A stretch of 64,000 bases of DNA, taken from NCBI GenBank assembly GCA_947627695.1, contig CANQXF010000001.1, positions 124,001-188,000 of the forward strand, read 5' to 3'. The DNA is from an uncultured Ruminiclostridium sp. GTDB taxonomy: Bacteria; Bacillota; Clostridia; Oscillospirales; Ruminococcaceae. The position numbers were made by a program, and so were the translations under genes. Positions 8,877 through 17,123 of the stretch are shown here, piece after piece; positions within the stretch are counted from its first letter, which is position 1, and every line of letters begins with the position of its first letter. The notes below the pieces were generated by a model. That model was not told the origin of the DNA. It ran no database searches and worked only from the letters and a program-made list of their open reading frames with translations.

Positions 8877-9802
8877 CAGTCTTTCCCTCCCGCTGAAACG
8901 AATTTTCCGTTTTCGTAAACAATATCACCTGAGCAGATCATATTCAGGAGAGAAACCGCACGTTGTTCGTCAATGTTTGGTTCAATTTTATTTTTGTTTA
9001 TATTAGAGTTGTTTGAATGTTTTTTTGAAGACTTTTTCCTGCGGGTAAGCTTCTTTTCGCCCTCTTCGCTTTCTATCATTTCATACAGGCATTCCACCGC
9101 ATCAGACAGACCGCCCAGATTGTCTATAAGTCCTTCCTTGACCGCTGTATCTCCGTCCACCACTGAGCCCACGTCCATTACAAGTTCATCTTTTTTCATC
9201 ATAAGCTCTTTAAATCGGGAGGCGGAAATGCCGCTGTTTCTCGTGACAAAGTTTATGATGCGCTCCTGCATTCTGTCAAAATAAGAAAGCGTCTGAGGTA
9301 TCCCAAGCAAAAGTCCGTTCATACGAACAGGGTGTATGGTCATAGTCGCTGAAGGAACGATAAAGCTCTGCTTTGCACTGACAGCCAGTGGAACTCCGAT
9401 GGAATGACCACCGCCCACCACTATCGAAACAGTAGGCTTTTTCATTCCCGCTATAAGTTCAGCTATCGCAAGCCCTGCCTCAACATCTCCGCCAACGGTA
9501 TTCAGGATTATAAGCAGCCCTTCAATATCAGGATCCTGCTCTATGGCAACGAGAGACGGAATGATATGCTCATATTTGGTCGTTTTGTTTTGTGGAGGAA
9601 GTATATAATGCCCCTCTATCTGCCCTATGACTGTCAAACAATGAATAGCATGCTTGGCATTTGTGGCAACTATGCCCGTGTCGATTATACGTTGATTCTG
9701 ACTTTCACCGAGAGTCTCTTCGGTTTCTTCATCAGCTGTATTTTCGTTGACCGGCTTGGTCTGGCCTGATTCTTCTATATGCTTGTTTTTCTTGCTTCCC
9801 AT
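8876..9802 (-). CDS. tepA: ClpP-fold serine peptidase, TepA (YmfB) family
   Basis: This is a ClpP-like protein of the TepA/translocation-enhancing family, associated with secretion and with degradation of sporulation-related substrates in Bacillus. The start at 9802 (MGSKKNKH, 308 residues) has AGAAGGTGA upstream; the longer reading from 9904 runs through the promoter region. After an acidic, low-complexity N-terminus (about 1-45), the ClpP core shows [14 protein letters not shown] and the catalytic-serine loop [14 protein letters not shown], then ATMTIHPVR carrying the probable catalytic histidine. The C-terminal part adds a Lys/Asn-rich insertion near residues 245-280. There is no signal peptide, so it is likely cytosolic. 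Confidence 0.9.
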   Translation of the reverse strand: MGSKKNKHIEESGQTKPVNENTADEETEETLGESQNQRIIDTGIVATNAKHAIHCLTVIGQIEGHYILPPQNKTTKYEHIIPSLVAIEQDPDIEGLLIILNTVGGDVEAGLAIAELIAGMKKPTVSIVVGGGHSIGVPLAVSAKQSFIVPSATMTIHPVRMNGLLLGIPQTLSYFDRMQERIINFVTRNSGISASRFKELMMKKDELVMDVGSVVDGDTAVKEGLIDNLGGLSDAVECLYEMIESEEGEKKLTRRKKSSKKHSNNSNINKNKIEPNIDEQRAVSLLNMICSGDIVYENGKFVSAGGKD

Positions 9803-9887
9803 TACTTTCACCTTCTGATAAAAATTTAATAATATTCTCTGCATAGAAGATGAAAATATACATAGGTTCACAAATACATATATGTTT

Positions 9888-9916
9888 ATTATATCAAAAA
9901 ACAAATAAAAAGTAAA
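9888..9916 (-). promoter_or_regulatory. Promoter for tepA operon
   Basis: Reading the minus strand, TTTACT (9916-9911) and TATAAT (9893-9888) are separated by 17 bases, a sigma-A type arrangement about 90 bases before the tepA start. It faces away from the promoter of the divergent gene at 10035. Confidence 0.65.
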
Positions 9917-9957
9917 CAGTTTTTATGATAAATACTTTTATTTCTTAATGCAAAATA

Positions 9958-9986
9958 TTGAAAATTTCATAGAGATATAGTATAAT
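9958..9986 (+). promoter_or_regulatory. Promoter for the gene at 10035
   Basis: TTGAAA (9958-9963) and TATAAT (9981-9986) are spaced by exactly 17 bases, a near-consensus sigma-A promoter that starts the single-gene unit ahead of 10035-10988. Confidence 0.75.
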
Positions 9987-10034
9987 ATTATTTACAAAAC
10001 AGTAAAAGGAGCATAAGCAGTTTTCTGCGAAAAT

Positions 10035-10988
10035 ATGAAAATAACGGACAGAGGTCTTTGCTGTATGGATTTTTTCGGCGCAATAAACAGCAAAGACATA
10101 GAAAATTACATAAACGCAATGCAGACGGTATACGTTGATTATATTGAGATCGACAGCCATTCAGCCGTATTTCTTCCTAATGAATTTGATTGCAGCAGGC
10201 TGATTTTTCATTTAAACGAAATAAGCGATTTTTCTCTTATCAAAAACAAAAATTTTGCTTTTGTGGTCCTTCCCGTAAGTATGCTACCGATAGCAAAAAG
10301 TCTTAAACAGGATAATATTATAATCGAGATAGCAGCAAACGAGCGTCAGCTGTCTGACATATACAACGATATTCGTATGATAAACAAAATGCATTGTGTA
10401 TGCGGAGTACGCATTATAAAGCGGTTCAGCGACGACATAAATCAGATAAAAAAATTCATATACCGTTGCAAGAACAGGTTCGGACTGTTTGTTGACATTT
10501 GCCCGACCAACGAAAATCTAAACGGTATAAGTGCGGCAGCAGAATGTTTTTATTCTCAAGCGGAAATGATAAGTCTTGCGTTTTGCTCAAGGTGTTCGTA
10601 CACTCCGCTGGAAAGCTTTCTTGCATACATCGATATATATTGCGGAAACTATGAAAATAAGCCCGTCGTACCTGAACTTCTTAAAGCGGCGGAATGTGTG
10701 AGCAGTTTTTCCTTTGATTTTACAGTTTGCTTGAAAAATATCGGCGATATGATGTTTGACAATCCGTTTACACCAAAAGAAAACGTCGATACACAAAATA
10801 CTTTGCAGCACCGCCCTGAAGTCAGAAAAAACAGAGCAGACTTTTCAACATACACTTCCGCGCAAAAACATTTTTTGCGAGAATCGGGAATAGAACCGGA
10901 AGCCTATGAAAAGATAAGAGAAATAATAGATGACGCAGAGCCTGATATTTTCAATCATATTATTATGAAAGACTATATAAAATCTTAA
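10035..10988 (+). CDS. Degenerate homocitrate/isopropylmalate-synthase-like protein, function unknown
   Basis: I do not recognise a named function for this 317-residue protein. The layout resembles the HMGL-like TIM barrel enzymes: SKDIENYINAMQ...VDYIEID near residue 30 matches the first helix and strand, ISLAFCSRCSYTPLESFLA near residue 180 matches the segment before the (A)PLEEV helix, and the tail SAQKHFLRESGIEP near 275 resembles the C-terminal region of homocitrate or citramalate synthases. The catalytic LRDG-type arginine/aspartate and the metal-binding HxH are not evident (VDICPTNEN stands where HCHND would be), so it is probably not a working acyltransferase. It is monocistronic between a strong promoter and a terminator. 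AAAGGAG lies unusually far (about 23 bases) from the ATG, with a small GCAG/CTGC hairpin between. Confidence 0.55.
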   Translation: MKITDRGLCCMDFFGAINSKDIENYINAMQTVYVDYIEIDSHSAVFLPNEFDCSRLIFHLNEISDFSLIKNKNFAFVVLPVSMLPIAKSLKQDNIIIEIAANERQLSDIYNDIRMINKMHCVCGVRIIKRFSDDINQIKKFIYRCKNRFGLFVDICPTNENLNGISAAAECFYSQAEMISLAFCSRCSYTPLESFLAYIDIYCGNYENKPVVPELLKAAECVSSFSFDFTVCLKNIGDMMFDNPFTPKENVDTQNTLQHRPEVRKNRADFSTYTSAQKHFLRESGIEPEAYEKIREIIDDAEPDIFNHIIMKDYIKS

Positions 10989-11030
10989 AAAAGTCCTTTG
11001 ACGCATTTTTAAACGTCAAAGGACTTTTAA
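10987..11030. terminator. Bidirectional terminator
   Basis: AAGTCCTTTGACG (10991-11003) pairs with CGTCAAAGGACTT (11014-11026) around a 10-base loop, with an A-run on the left and T-run on the right. It serves the plus-strand gene ending at 10988 and the minus-strand divIC operon ending at 11053. Confidence 0.92.
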
Positions 11031-11052
11031 CATCATAAATTTCTTTTTCCGA

Positions 11053-11349
11053 TTATTTCGGTACGAAATAATAAACAGTTTCATCAGCATATGAATAATC
11101 AAGACGATCTCTTGCTATTTGCTCGATATATTCCATTTTATATTCATCGCTACTGTAACGCTTTAATTGCTCGTTTACTACCAGCACGCTGTCAAGCTCG
11201 TTTGATATGCTTTCCAACTCGGCATTTTTCTGAGAGATCTCTACCTGCATTGAGATGATCTCAACCAACGCAAAAACAAAGACTGCAAACAAAGCCAAAT
11301 AAAAAATCTTTGATGTGCGTTTATTTTCTGATTTGTGCTTTGATAACAC
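11053..11349 (-). CDS. divIC: Septum formation initiator, DivIC/FtsB family
   Basis: This bitopic division protein is expected to complex with FtsL and DivIB at the septum. The 98 residues show a basic cytosolic tail, one transmembrane helix (about 17-36, FYLALFAVFVFALVEII), a coiled coil (about 40-70) and the terminal EYIEQIARDRLDY motif typical of DivIC/FtsB. I chose the GTG at 11349 because GGAGG sits 11 bases upstream; a TTG at 11367 in the same frame has no such site. Either start lies inside the end of yabQ, so the genes overlap. It is last in the mazG-hup-rqcP-yabP-yabQ-divIC operon, a standard order in Clostridia. Confidence 0.88.
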   Translation of the reverse strand: MLSKHKSENKRTSKIFYLALFAVFVFALVEIISMQVEISQKNAELESISNELDSVLVVNEQLKRYSSDEYKMEYIEQIARDRLDYSYADETVYYFVPK

Positions 11350-11869
11350 CCTTGTTTTCACCTCCAACGGCTGTTTGTACTTTTTTATTATACAACAACT
11401 CGTTTACTTTTTGCAAGTCTTTTTTTCGATAAAATACTACATTTTTAGCAATTTCAGCGATTTTGCCAAAGGAATGCCTTATTTTTACAGCAATTGGCAC
11501 AACAAAAATGTGAATTTTATCGTATATTTTTTTGAAAATTGAAATAAAAAATCGTTTTACTGTATTCACACAGCGCTTAAAAACAAAATTCAGCAGCCTG
11601 CCAATGGTCAAAAAATATACAGCTGAACCAATTAGCTGAAAAACAATGTAATAAATCCTAAAATAACCTATTCCCACAGACAGCGCAGTAATAAATCCGA
11701 CAACTGCGCACAGCGACATAAAAATCGCATCTTCTGCGCATACAGCAACGGTATTGTGGCGAACGAGCATACGGGCAAAACGAATAGGCTCATAACATAT
11801 CCCGATAATTATTCCGAGAATAAAAAATACGCCGCACTGTTGTAGGGTCGAAGTAATATTCTCAAACAT
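11321..11869 (-). CDS. yabQ: Spore cortex biosynthesis protein YabQ
   Basis: YabQ is a sporulation membrane protein needed for cortex formation and found in the outer forespore membrane. The 182 residues show the family's N-terminal part with helices near 13-25, 50-68, 70-88 and a basic C-terminal half after the RLLNFVFKR segment. The motif GICYEPIRFARM after the first helix is characteristic. It follows yabP by six bases and overlaps divIC. Its presence implies that the lineage makes, or recently made, endospores. Confidence 0.9.
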   Translation of the reverse strand: MFENITSTLQQCGVFFILGIIIGICYEPIRFARMLVRHNTVAVCAEDAIFMSLCAVVGFITALSVGIGYFRIYYIVFQLIGSAVYFLTIGRLLNFVFKRCVNTVKRFFISIFKKIYDKIHIFVVPIAVKIRHSFGKIAEIAKNVVFYRKKDLQKVNELLYNKKVQTAVGGENKGVIKAQIRK

Positions 11870-11875
11870 AGCATA

Positions 11876-12154
11876 TCACCTGAACAGCTTTGTTATAAAA
11901 TTATCCGGCGAACGCTTTGTTTTTTCCGAATAAATAAGCATCTCAACAAGCTCACCTGTCATTATCAGTTCTCCTGTTTCGGTATTGACCTGCTCAACAT
12001 TGAGATTTTTGCCTTTAACGGTCAGCTGTCCCATATCGGTGTAAAGCCTGACCTCCGTTTCGGTAAAACCGTCCACTTCCTGAACGCCCGACATGACCAG
12101 ACGCTTCCTGTTTTCCAGCACAAGATTATGCAGCTTTGTTCTTTGTTCCGACAT
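11876..12154 (-). CDS. yabP: Sporulation protein YabP
   Basis: YabP is a small protein required, with YabQ, for spore cortex assembly. The 92 residues follow the family plan: NRKRLVMSGVQEVDGFTE, then LYTDMGQLTVKGKNL and NVEQVNTETGEL, a beta-rich repeat fold. It is in the conserved position between rqcP and yabQ. Sporulation-specific sigma control is expected from the family, but I see no clear sigma-E promoter in the short gap upstream. Confidence 0.92.
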   Translation of the reverse strand: MSEQRTKLHNLVLENRKRLVMSGVQEVDGFTETEVRLYTDMGQLTVKGKNLNVEQVNTETGELIMTGELVEMLIYSEKTKRSPDNFITKLFR

Positions 12155-12228
12155 AAATAATAAACGCCTCCTTTAAACGGACAACCGTTTGTATATTCTA
12201 TGCGGCGCTTATTTGTTTAGAACAGTTT

Positions 12229-12468
12229 TTATAAAGCTTCGTACAATTCTCCGCTTTCTTCCTTGCCTACTACATCTGCTATTTTAAGCACCTTTACATT
12301 TAAAGGCGCTTTTCCTATATGTATTTCTATGATATCATTCACTTTAACATCATAGGAGGCTCTCGCAGGCTTTCCGTTAACGAAAATTTTTTCTGCGTCA
12401 CATGCCTCGTTTGCAACTGTACGACGTTTTATCAGCCGTGAAACCTTAAGATATTTATCAAGTCTCAT
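12229..12468 (-). CDS. rqcP: S4-domain protein RqcP (YabO/Hsp15-like)
   Basis: This small S4-type RNA-binding protein works with RqcH in ribosome-associated quality control, helping add C-terminal alanine tails to stalled nascent chains on 50S subunits. The 79-residue start at 12468 begins MRLDKYLKVSRLIKRR, the canonical family opening; a longer in-frame ATG at 12492 is rejected. GAAAGG lies ten bases before the chosen ATG. The S4 motif continues with FVNGKPARASYDVKVND. It lies between hup and yabP. Confidence 0.92.
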   Translation of the reverse strand: MRLDKYLKVSRLIKRRTVANEACDAEKIFVNGKPARASYDVKVNDIIEIHIGKAPLNVKVLKIADVVGKEESGELYEAL

Positions 12469-12496
12469 TTTTATTTTTCCTTTCAAAGACAAATCA

Positions 12497-12525
12497 GGGG
12501 TGCCGTCCTTGCGGAAGGCTGCCCC
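12497..12525. repeat. Intergenic hairpin between hup and rqcP
   Basis: GGGG (12497-12500) and CCCC (12522-12525) enclose an inner CCTT-GCGG-AAGG stem-loop (12507-12518). No T-run follows on the minus strand, so it is not an obvious terminator. It may be a processing site or a palindromic repeat; it shares the CCTTGCG core with the palindrome near 8655. Confidence 0.45.
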
Positions 12526-12554
12526 AAATTTTATTCAAATTTAATCTGTATCAC

Positions 12555-12830
12555 TTAATCGGAAATCGCTTCTTTAAGTGCGGAACCTGCTTTGAAAGCG
12601 GGAACCTTTGATGCGGAAATAATGATTTTTTCTTGAGTGCGAGGATTTACGCCTGTTCTTTCGGCACGCTCACGCACTTCAAAAGTACCAAAGCCTACAA
12701 GTTGGACCTTTTCACCGCTTGATAAAGCCTCAGTTACAGAATCAATAAACGCTGTCAACGCTTTTTCCGAATCCTTTTTTGTAATTCCGGCTTTTTCTGA
12801 AATTGACGTGATAAGTTCTGATTTTGTCAT
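12555..12830 (-). CDS. hup: HU-family DNA-binding protein
   Basis: HU is the abundant histone-like dimer that bends and compacts DNA. The 91-residue start at 12830 (MTKSELITSI) has a perfect GGAGG a few bases upstream, which rules out the 12872 extension. Visible features are the N-terminal helix pair, VQLVGFGTFEVRERAERTG, the NPRTQEKI beta-arm tip and the VPAFKAGSALKEAI end. It lies directly after mazG. Confidence 0.97.
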   Translation of the reverse strand: MTKSELITSISEKAGITKKDSEKALTAFIDSVTEALSSGEKVQLVGFGTFEVRERAERTGVNPRTQEKIIISASKVPAFKAGSALKEAISD

Positions 12831-12846
12831 TTTGACCTCCTGATAA

Positions 12847-13656
12847 TCAAATTGAATTTTCATCGTTTTCAAATGAGTAAAGTGCTTTTAATTTTTCAAC
12901 GGGCATATCGCCTATTGTTCTTCCCTGCTGCAAAGCGGTTTCTTCAATTTGTCTAAACTGCATTATAAACCGATTTATAGCATCTGTCAAGGCTTTTTCA
13001 CTATCTTTTTTCAAAAGTCTTGCCAAATTGCAGCACGCAAACAGAAGTTCACCTAATTTAATTTCTATATCATCTTCTTTTGACATACAAACCGCTTTTT
13101 CCAGGCAGGAAACTTTGTTTTTTATATTTTCTACCGCATCTTCGGGTTTTATACATTCAATTCCTGCATTTGACGCACGTTTACATACTTTTTCCCCTCT
13201 CATCAGCGCAGGCAAAAGCTTAGGCACACTCTCAAGCCTTTCAGTGGCAGTCTGCTCGCCTTTGGACTTGCTTTTTAAAGAATCCCAGTTTTTTAATACC
13301 TCAGCGGAATTTTCAACGTGGATATTGCCGAAAACGTGAGGGTGACGGTATATCAGCTTTTTGCATATGCCGTCGCACACATCGTCAAACGCGAAGACTG
13401 ATTTTTCATTCTCTATCTCTGAATGAAAGACCACCTGAAGCAATAAGTCGCCCAGCTCTTCCTTAAGCGAATCGGGGTTTTCCGAATCTATTGCCTCCAT
13501 TACTTCATATGATTCTTCAAGCACATCCATTCTTATAGAGTGATGATCCTGCTCTCTGTCCCAGGCGCAGCCGTTTTCGCCTCGCAAAATCTTCATTATC
13601 GCAAGAAGATCACTTATATCATATTTTTCTTTTGTGGGATAAACTTCTCTTTCCAT
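12847..13656 (-). CDS. mazG: Nucleoside triphosphate pyrophosphohydrolase MazG
   Basis: MazG hydrolyses NTPs and dNTPs to the monophosphate and pyrophosphate, cleaning aberrant nucleotides. The 269-residue start at 13656 (MEREVYPTKEKY) has AAAGGAAC upstream. The first MazG domain is well kept: CAWDREQDHHSIR, EESYEVMEAID and EELGDLLLQVVFH carry the EExxE and ExxD metal ligands. The second, weaker MazG half (about 150-255) is present. There is no tetrapyrrole methylase domain such as the one in Bacillus YabN. It is the first gene of the operon ending in divIC. Confidence 0.93.
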   Translation of the reverse strand: MEREVYPTKEKYDISDLLAIMKILRGENGCAWDREQDHHSIRMDVLEESYEVMEAIDSENPDSLKEELGDLLLQVVFHSEIENEKSVFAFDDVCDGICKKLIYRHPHVFGNIHVENSAEVLKNWDSLKSKSKGEQTATERLESVPKLLPALMRGEKVCKRASNAGIECIKPEDAVENIKNKVSCLEKAVCMSKEDDIEIKLGELLFACCNLARLLKKDSEKALTDAINRFIMQFRQIEETALQQGRTIGDMPVEKLKALYSFENDENSI

Positions 13657-13697
13657 ATTTTTGACTGTTCCTTTCCGTTTATTCTTATGCACTGAGA

Positions 13698-13726
13698 ATT
13701 GTAACATATTTTTACATTTTTATCAA
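13698..13726 (-). promoter_or_regulatory. Promoter for the mazG-hup-rqcP-yabPQ-divIC operon
   Basis: On the minus strand TTGATA (13726-13721) and TACAAT (13703-13698) are 17 bases apart, about 40 bases before the mazG start. Confidence 0.75.
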
Positions 13727-13734
13727 GTGAATTA

Positions 13735-13763
13735 TTGACAACCTAATCATTGAGGAATATAAT
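13735..13763 (+). promoter_or_regulatory. Promoter for the GH3 gene
   Basis: A perfect consensus sigma-A pair, TTGACA (13735-13740) and TATAAT (13758-13763), with a 17-base spacer lies 53 bases before the start codon. No operator palindrome or catabolite-response element is obvious to me in the leader. Confidence 0.88.
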
Positions 13764-13816
13764 AAAGAAAAATTCATCTCTTTTTTCAGAATAAAATAAT
13801 TTAAAGAGGTTTTATT

Positions 13817-16603
13817 ATGAAAAACGCTGATTATCTTGATGTTTCTCTTCCCTTGAAAAAGAGGGTAAAAAGCCTTGTTTCACAGCTTACGCTTGAAGAA
13901 AAAATAGGGCTTATCCCCACAAGGCAAGCCGCTGTTCCCAGATTGGGAATAAAAGAGTTCAGTGTGGGGAACGAGGTTGCAAGAGGCTTTGTTTCTCACA
14001 ATGATGATGAACCTGCTACCGTGTTTCCTCAGCCTATCGGTATGGCGTCAATGTTTGATACCAAGCTGATAGAAAAAATTGGGGAAATTGCGGGAACGGA
14101 ACTGCGCTATTATCACGAAAATTCTAATCACGACCGTCTTGTTCTTTTCGGACCTACCGTTGACCTTGGGCGTGACCCACGCTGGGGAAGAACAGAGGAA
14201 TGCTACGGCGAAGATCCTTATCTTGCGGGGCAAATGGTAAAAGCATACACCAAAGGAATAGTTGGCGACAATAAGGACTATTACAGGGCATGTCCTTCAT
14301 TAAAGCATTTTTATGCCAACAACAATGAAAAAAACAGAGCCATATCTTCATCAAATATCGAACCGAGAACAAAGCACGAATATTATTATCGTGCGTTCAA
14401 GCCTGCTATCGAGGCAGGTTATGCGCCCGGCGTAATGACTTCATACAATTCAATAAACGGTCTTCCCGCAATGATAAATCCCGATATAAACGAAATATGT
14501 AAACGCCAGTGGGGTATGAAATACGCTGTTACCGACGGCAGCGACGTTGTACAGACCGCAACGCACCATAAATTCACCGAAAATCACGCACAAACGATAG
14601 CTATGGCTATCAAATGCGGCACTGACATAATGTGTGAAAATGCAAAAACGGTTATCGAGGCTCTGCGCTATGCGCTGAAACACGGTATGCTTACCGAAAA
14701 AGAGCTTGATAAAGCGGTTATGAGCGCATTATACCCAAGATTTTTGCTGGGAGAGTTTAACCCTGCGGATAAAAATCCTTACAAGCACATTTCGTCTGAA
14801 GTTGTCAATTGTGATAAGTTTAAACAAATAAATCTCGCAGCTGCAAAGGAAGCAATAATACTGCTGAAAAACAACGGACTTCTTCCGCTGAAAAAAACAT
14901 CTGTCAAAAAAATAGCGTTACTTGGTACCCATGCAAAAGAAAATTACCGTGACTGGTACACAGGTACGACAGAATACAACGTGACTGTATACGACGGGAT
15001 CAAAAACCTGTTTCCCGATATGGATATTGTATTTGATGATTGCAGAGATACTGTTGTGATAAAATCACTGCTGACAGGAAAATATCTTTGTGTAGATGAC
15101 GACGGAAACGTTATTGCTGACGGAGAAAAGGACGACGAAAGCTGCAAATTCATAAAATACGACTGCGGCAGTGAAATTGCATACTTATCTGTAAAAAACG
15201 GAAAATACATAACTTTAAATAATGTGTATGCGGCAACTGATACTTCTCTGTTTCAATGGTTCGTACGCAGTCTTTTACGTCCCTCAGCGTTTGAGGGAAA
15301 AACAATATTCAAAAGCTGGAACGGAAAATCGGTCTTTGTGAACAAAAAAGGTATGCTTACAGCTGACGAAAAAAGCAGAGTAGAAAACGACCAGCTTTTT
15401 ATTGAAGAAATAACAGACAGCGGGATAAAAAGAGCTGAAAAAACAGCCTCCGAATGTGACTGCGTAATTGTATGCGTGGGAAACGACCCCATGGTAGTCG
15501 CAAGAGAGGAATATGACAGAGAAAATATTGAATTTACCGATTTTCAGACAAATCTGGCAAATGCTGTATTTTCAGCTAACAAAAACACGGTCTTGTGCAT
15601 TATTTCCAGCTATCCTTACGCCATATCGAAACTAAACAAAAAGCTGCCCGCTATAATTTATTCGGCACACGGTGGTGCTGAAACGGGAAATGCAATGGCT
15701 CAGACGCTTTTCGGATCAAATAATCCCGCGGGAAGGACAAGTATGACTTGGTATGCTTCTACAAGCGAACTTCCCGATATAATGGACTATGATATAATAA
15801 AAAACAAGTCAACGTATCTGTATTATGACGGAAAGCCGCTTTATCCTTTCGGATACGGGCTGAGCTATTCAAAATTCAAATATGGGGATTTACAGGTTAC
15901 CGACAGCGAGGACAAAATAAAGGTTTGCGTTTCGGTTGAAAATGTTTCCGAAATTGACGGTGATGAAGTGGTCCAGATATATTTATCTCAGCTTGAAAGC
16001 CGATATAAACGCCCATTAAAGCAGTTGTGCGCTTTTGAGAGGAAATTTATAAAGGCAGGAGAAAAAGCAGAATTTGAATTCAGCATAGATAAAAAAGAAT
16101 TCGGTCGCTGGGACTGTGCAAATCATAAATACGTATTTGACGAAGGCGATTATATGATATATGCAGGAAAATCAAGCGATGATACTTCCTGTGGCGTTAA
16201 GATGTTCCTTTCGGGAACAAAGCATATGCCCCGTGATATAAGCGTCAAAACACTGGCAGTTGACTATGACGACAAGAAAAGCGTGGAAATAAGAGCAACG
16301 AGCGACGCAAAACACGAATATGTAAAGGGGAAAGGCGTTTTTGGCGGCAGTATCACTTTCTTTGACTGCGACTTAAATAAGAAAAGCGCTGTTAAAATCA
16401 AAGCGACAACTACCGGAAACAGCTTTGAGATCAAAATATTAATTGACAAGGAAGAAGCGGCTTCATTTACGCTACCGCCGTTTGTATGCCCCGAAAACTT
16501 CAAAGCATTTGAATTTCCACTTGAAAAGGCATTTGACGGTATTCACGACATTACTGTAATAATAGGCGAGAATGTAAATTTGTACAGCTTAAAATTTATT
16601 TGA
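13817..16603 (+). CDS. Glycoside hydrolase family 3, cytoplasmic, with inserted trefoil-like domain
   Basis: This 928-residue beta-glycosidase lacks a signal peptide, so it probably cleaves imported oligosaccharides. Domains in order: GH3 TIM barrel (about 15-310) with FGPTVDLGRDPRWGRTEE, KHF and the nucleophile segment VTDGSD (Asp near 240), where many GH3 enzymes have SDW; the alpha/beta sandwich (about 335-405 and 545-680) interrupted at about 410-535 by repeats such as LLTGKYLCVDDDGNV and NGKYITLNN that look like a fascin/beta-trefoil fold; a fibronectin III-like domain (about 710-790) with DGDEVVQIYLS; and a C-terminal beta-sandwich (about 810-928) ending GIHDITVIIGENVNLYSLKF, CBM6-like. 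The acid/base is probably in AREEYDREN near 564. Substrate specificity is unknown. The SD is AAAGAGG. The end overlaps the convergent gene by 8 bases. Confidence 0.9.
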   Translation: MKNADYLDVSLPLKKRVKSLVSQLTLEEKIGLIPTRQAAVPRLGIKEFSVGNEVARGFVSHNDDEPATVFPQPIGMASMFDTKLIEKIGEIAGTELRYYHENSNHDRLVLFGPTVDLGRDPRWGRTEECYGEDPYLAGQMVKAYTKGIVGDNKDYYRACPSLKHFYANNNEKNRAISSSNIEPRTKHEYYYRAFKPAIEAGYAPGVMTSYNSINGLPAMINPDINEICKRQWGMKYAVTDGSDVVQTATHHKFTENHAQTIAMAIKCGTDIMCENAKTVIEALRYALKHGMLTEKELDKAVMSALYPRFLLGEFNPADKNPYKHISSEVVNCDKFKQINLAAAKEAIILLKNNGLLPLKKTSVKKIALLGTHAKENYRDWYTGTTEYNVTVYDGIKNLFPDMDIVFDDCRDTVVIKSLLTGKYLCVDDDGNVIADGEKDDESCKFIKYDCGSEIAYLSVKNGKYITLNNVYAATDTSLFQWFVRSLLRPSAFEGKTIFKSWNGKSVFVNKKGMLTADEKSRVENDQLFIEEITDSGIKRAEKTASECDCVIVCVGNDPMVVAREEYDRENIEFTDFQTNLANAVFSANKNTVLCIISSYPYAISKLNKKLPAIIYSAHGGAETGNAMAQTLFGSNNPAGRTSMTWYASTSELPDIMDYDIIKNKSTYLYYDGKPLYPFGYGLSYSKFKYGDLQVTDSEDKIKVCVSVENVSEIDGDEVVQIYLSQLESRYKRPLKQLCAFERKFIKAGEKAEFEFSIDKKEFGRWDCANHKYVFDEGDYMIYAGKSSDDTSCGVKMFLSGTKHMPRDISVKTLAVDYDDKKSVEIRATSDAKHEYVKGKGVFGGSITFFDCDLNKKSAVKIKATTTGNSFEIKILIDKEEAASFTLPPFVCPENFKAFEFPLEKAFDGIHDITVIIGENVNLYSLKFI

Positions 16604-17123
16604 GCTTAAAAAATGCTATACAAATTATTATAACTCCTCCCAAGCGTTGAATAAATGCGGGAGCGTGACGTTTTAATCTTATTCCCGCATAATTTCCTAT
16701 ATATATGGACAAAAATGTGATTATGGGCGAAATAATTGCCAGCGCCGCTATGCTGTCCCCTGCCGCAAGACCTGTTCCAAATCCCGCCGCAATTCCGTCT
16801 ACTGACATGGCTAATGCAAGCAGAACGGTTTTTAACAGAGAAAGTCGCTCGGGCTCTTTATTTTCGGGCTTTTGAAATATTTTTACTATGCCTGTGATAA
16901 AAAGTATTGCAAAGCTCCCGAAAGTGGTGTATATTCTTGGAATAACGTCTTCGGCTATTTCTGCGAGAGAAACGGACACAAGCAAAAGAACGGTACAAAT
17001 CACGCTTATCAGCAGCGTGTGAAAAAAGCCTATGCGTATTCCCGCCAGGCCATAGCCTGTGGACAAGGCAAAAGAATCAGCCGACAATGCAGCAACAAGA
17101 AAAATTACTTCTATGAATATCAA
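16596..17123 (-). CDS. YtaF/MntP-type membrane protein
   Basis: This 175-residue integral membrane protein has about six transmembrane helices in two internally similar halves: LSADSFALSTGYGL near residue 13 and LAMSVDGIAAGFGTGL near 109, each bearing the conserved aspartate of the MntP/YtaF family. MntP is a manganese exporter and YtaF a sporulation-associated relative; loop lengths and the AGIRIGFF segment suggest YtaF, but I am not certain. The start is a TTG at 17123 that falls inside the T-run of the terminator hairpin upstream, with AAGGGGG in that hairpin's 3' arm acting as the Shine-Dalgarno. No better start keeps the first helix. Confidence 0.72.
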   Translation of the reverse strand: MIFIEVIFLVAALSADSFALSTGYGLAGIRIGFFHTLLISVICTVLLLVSVSLAEIAEDVIPRIYTTFGSFAILFITGIVKIFQKPENKEPERLSLLKTVLLALAMSVDGIAAGFGTGLAAGDSIAALAIISPIITFLSIYIGNYAGIRLKRHAPAFIQRLGGVIIICIAFFKLK

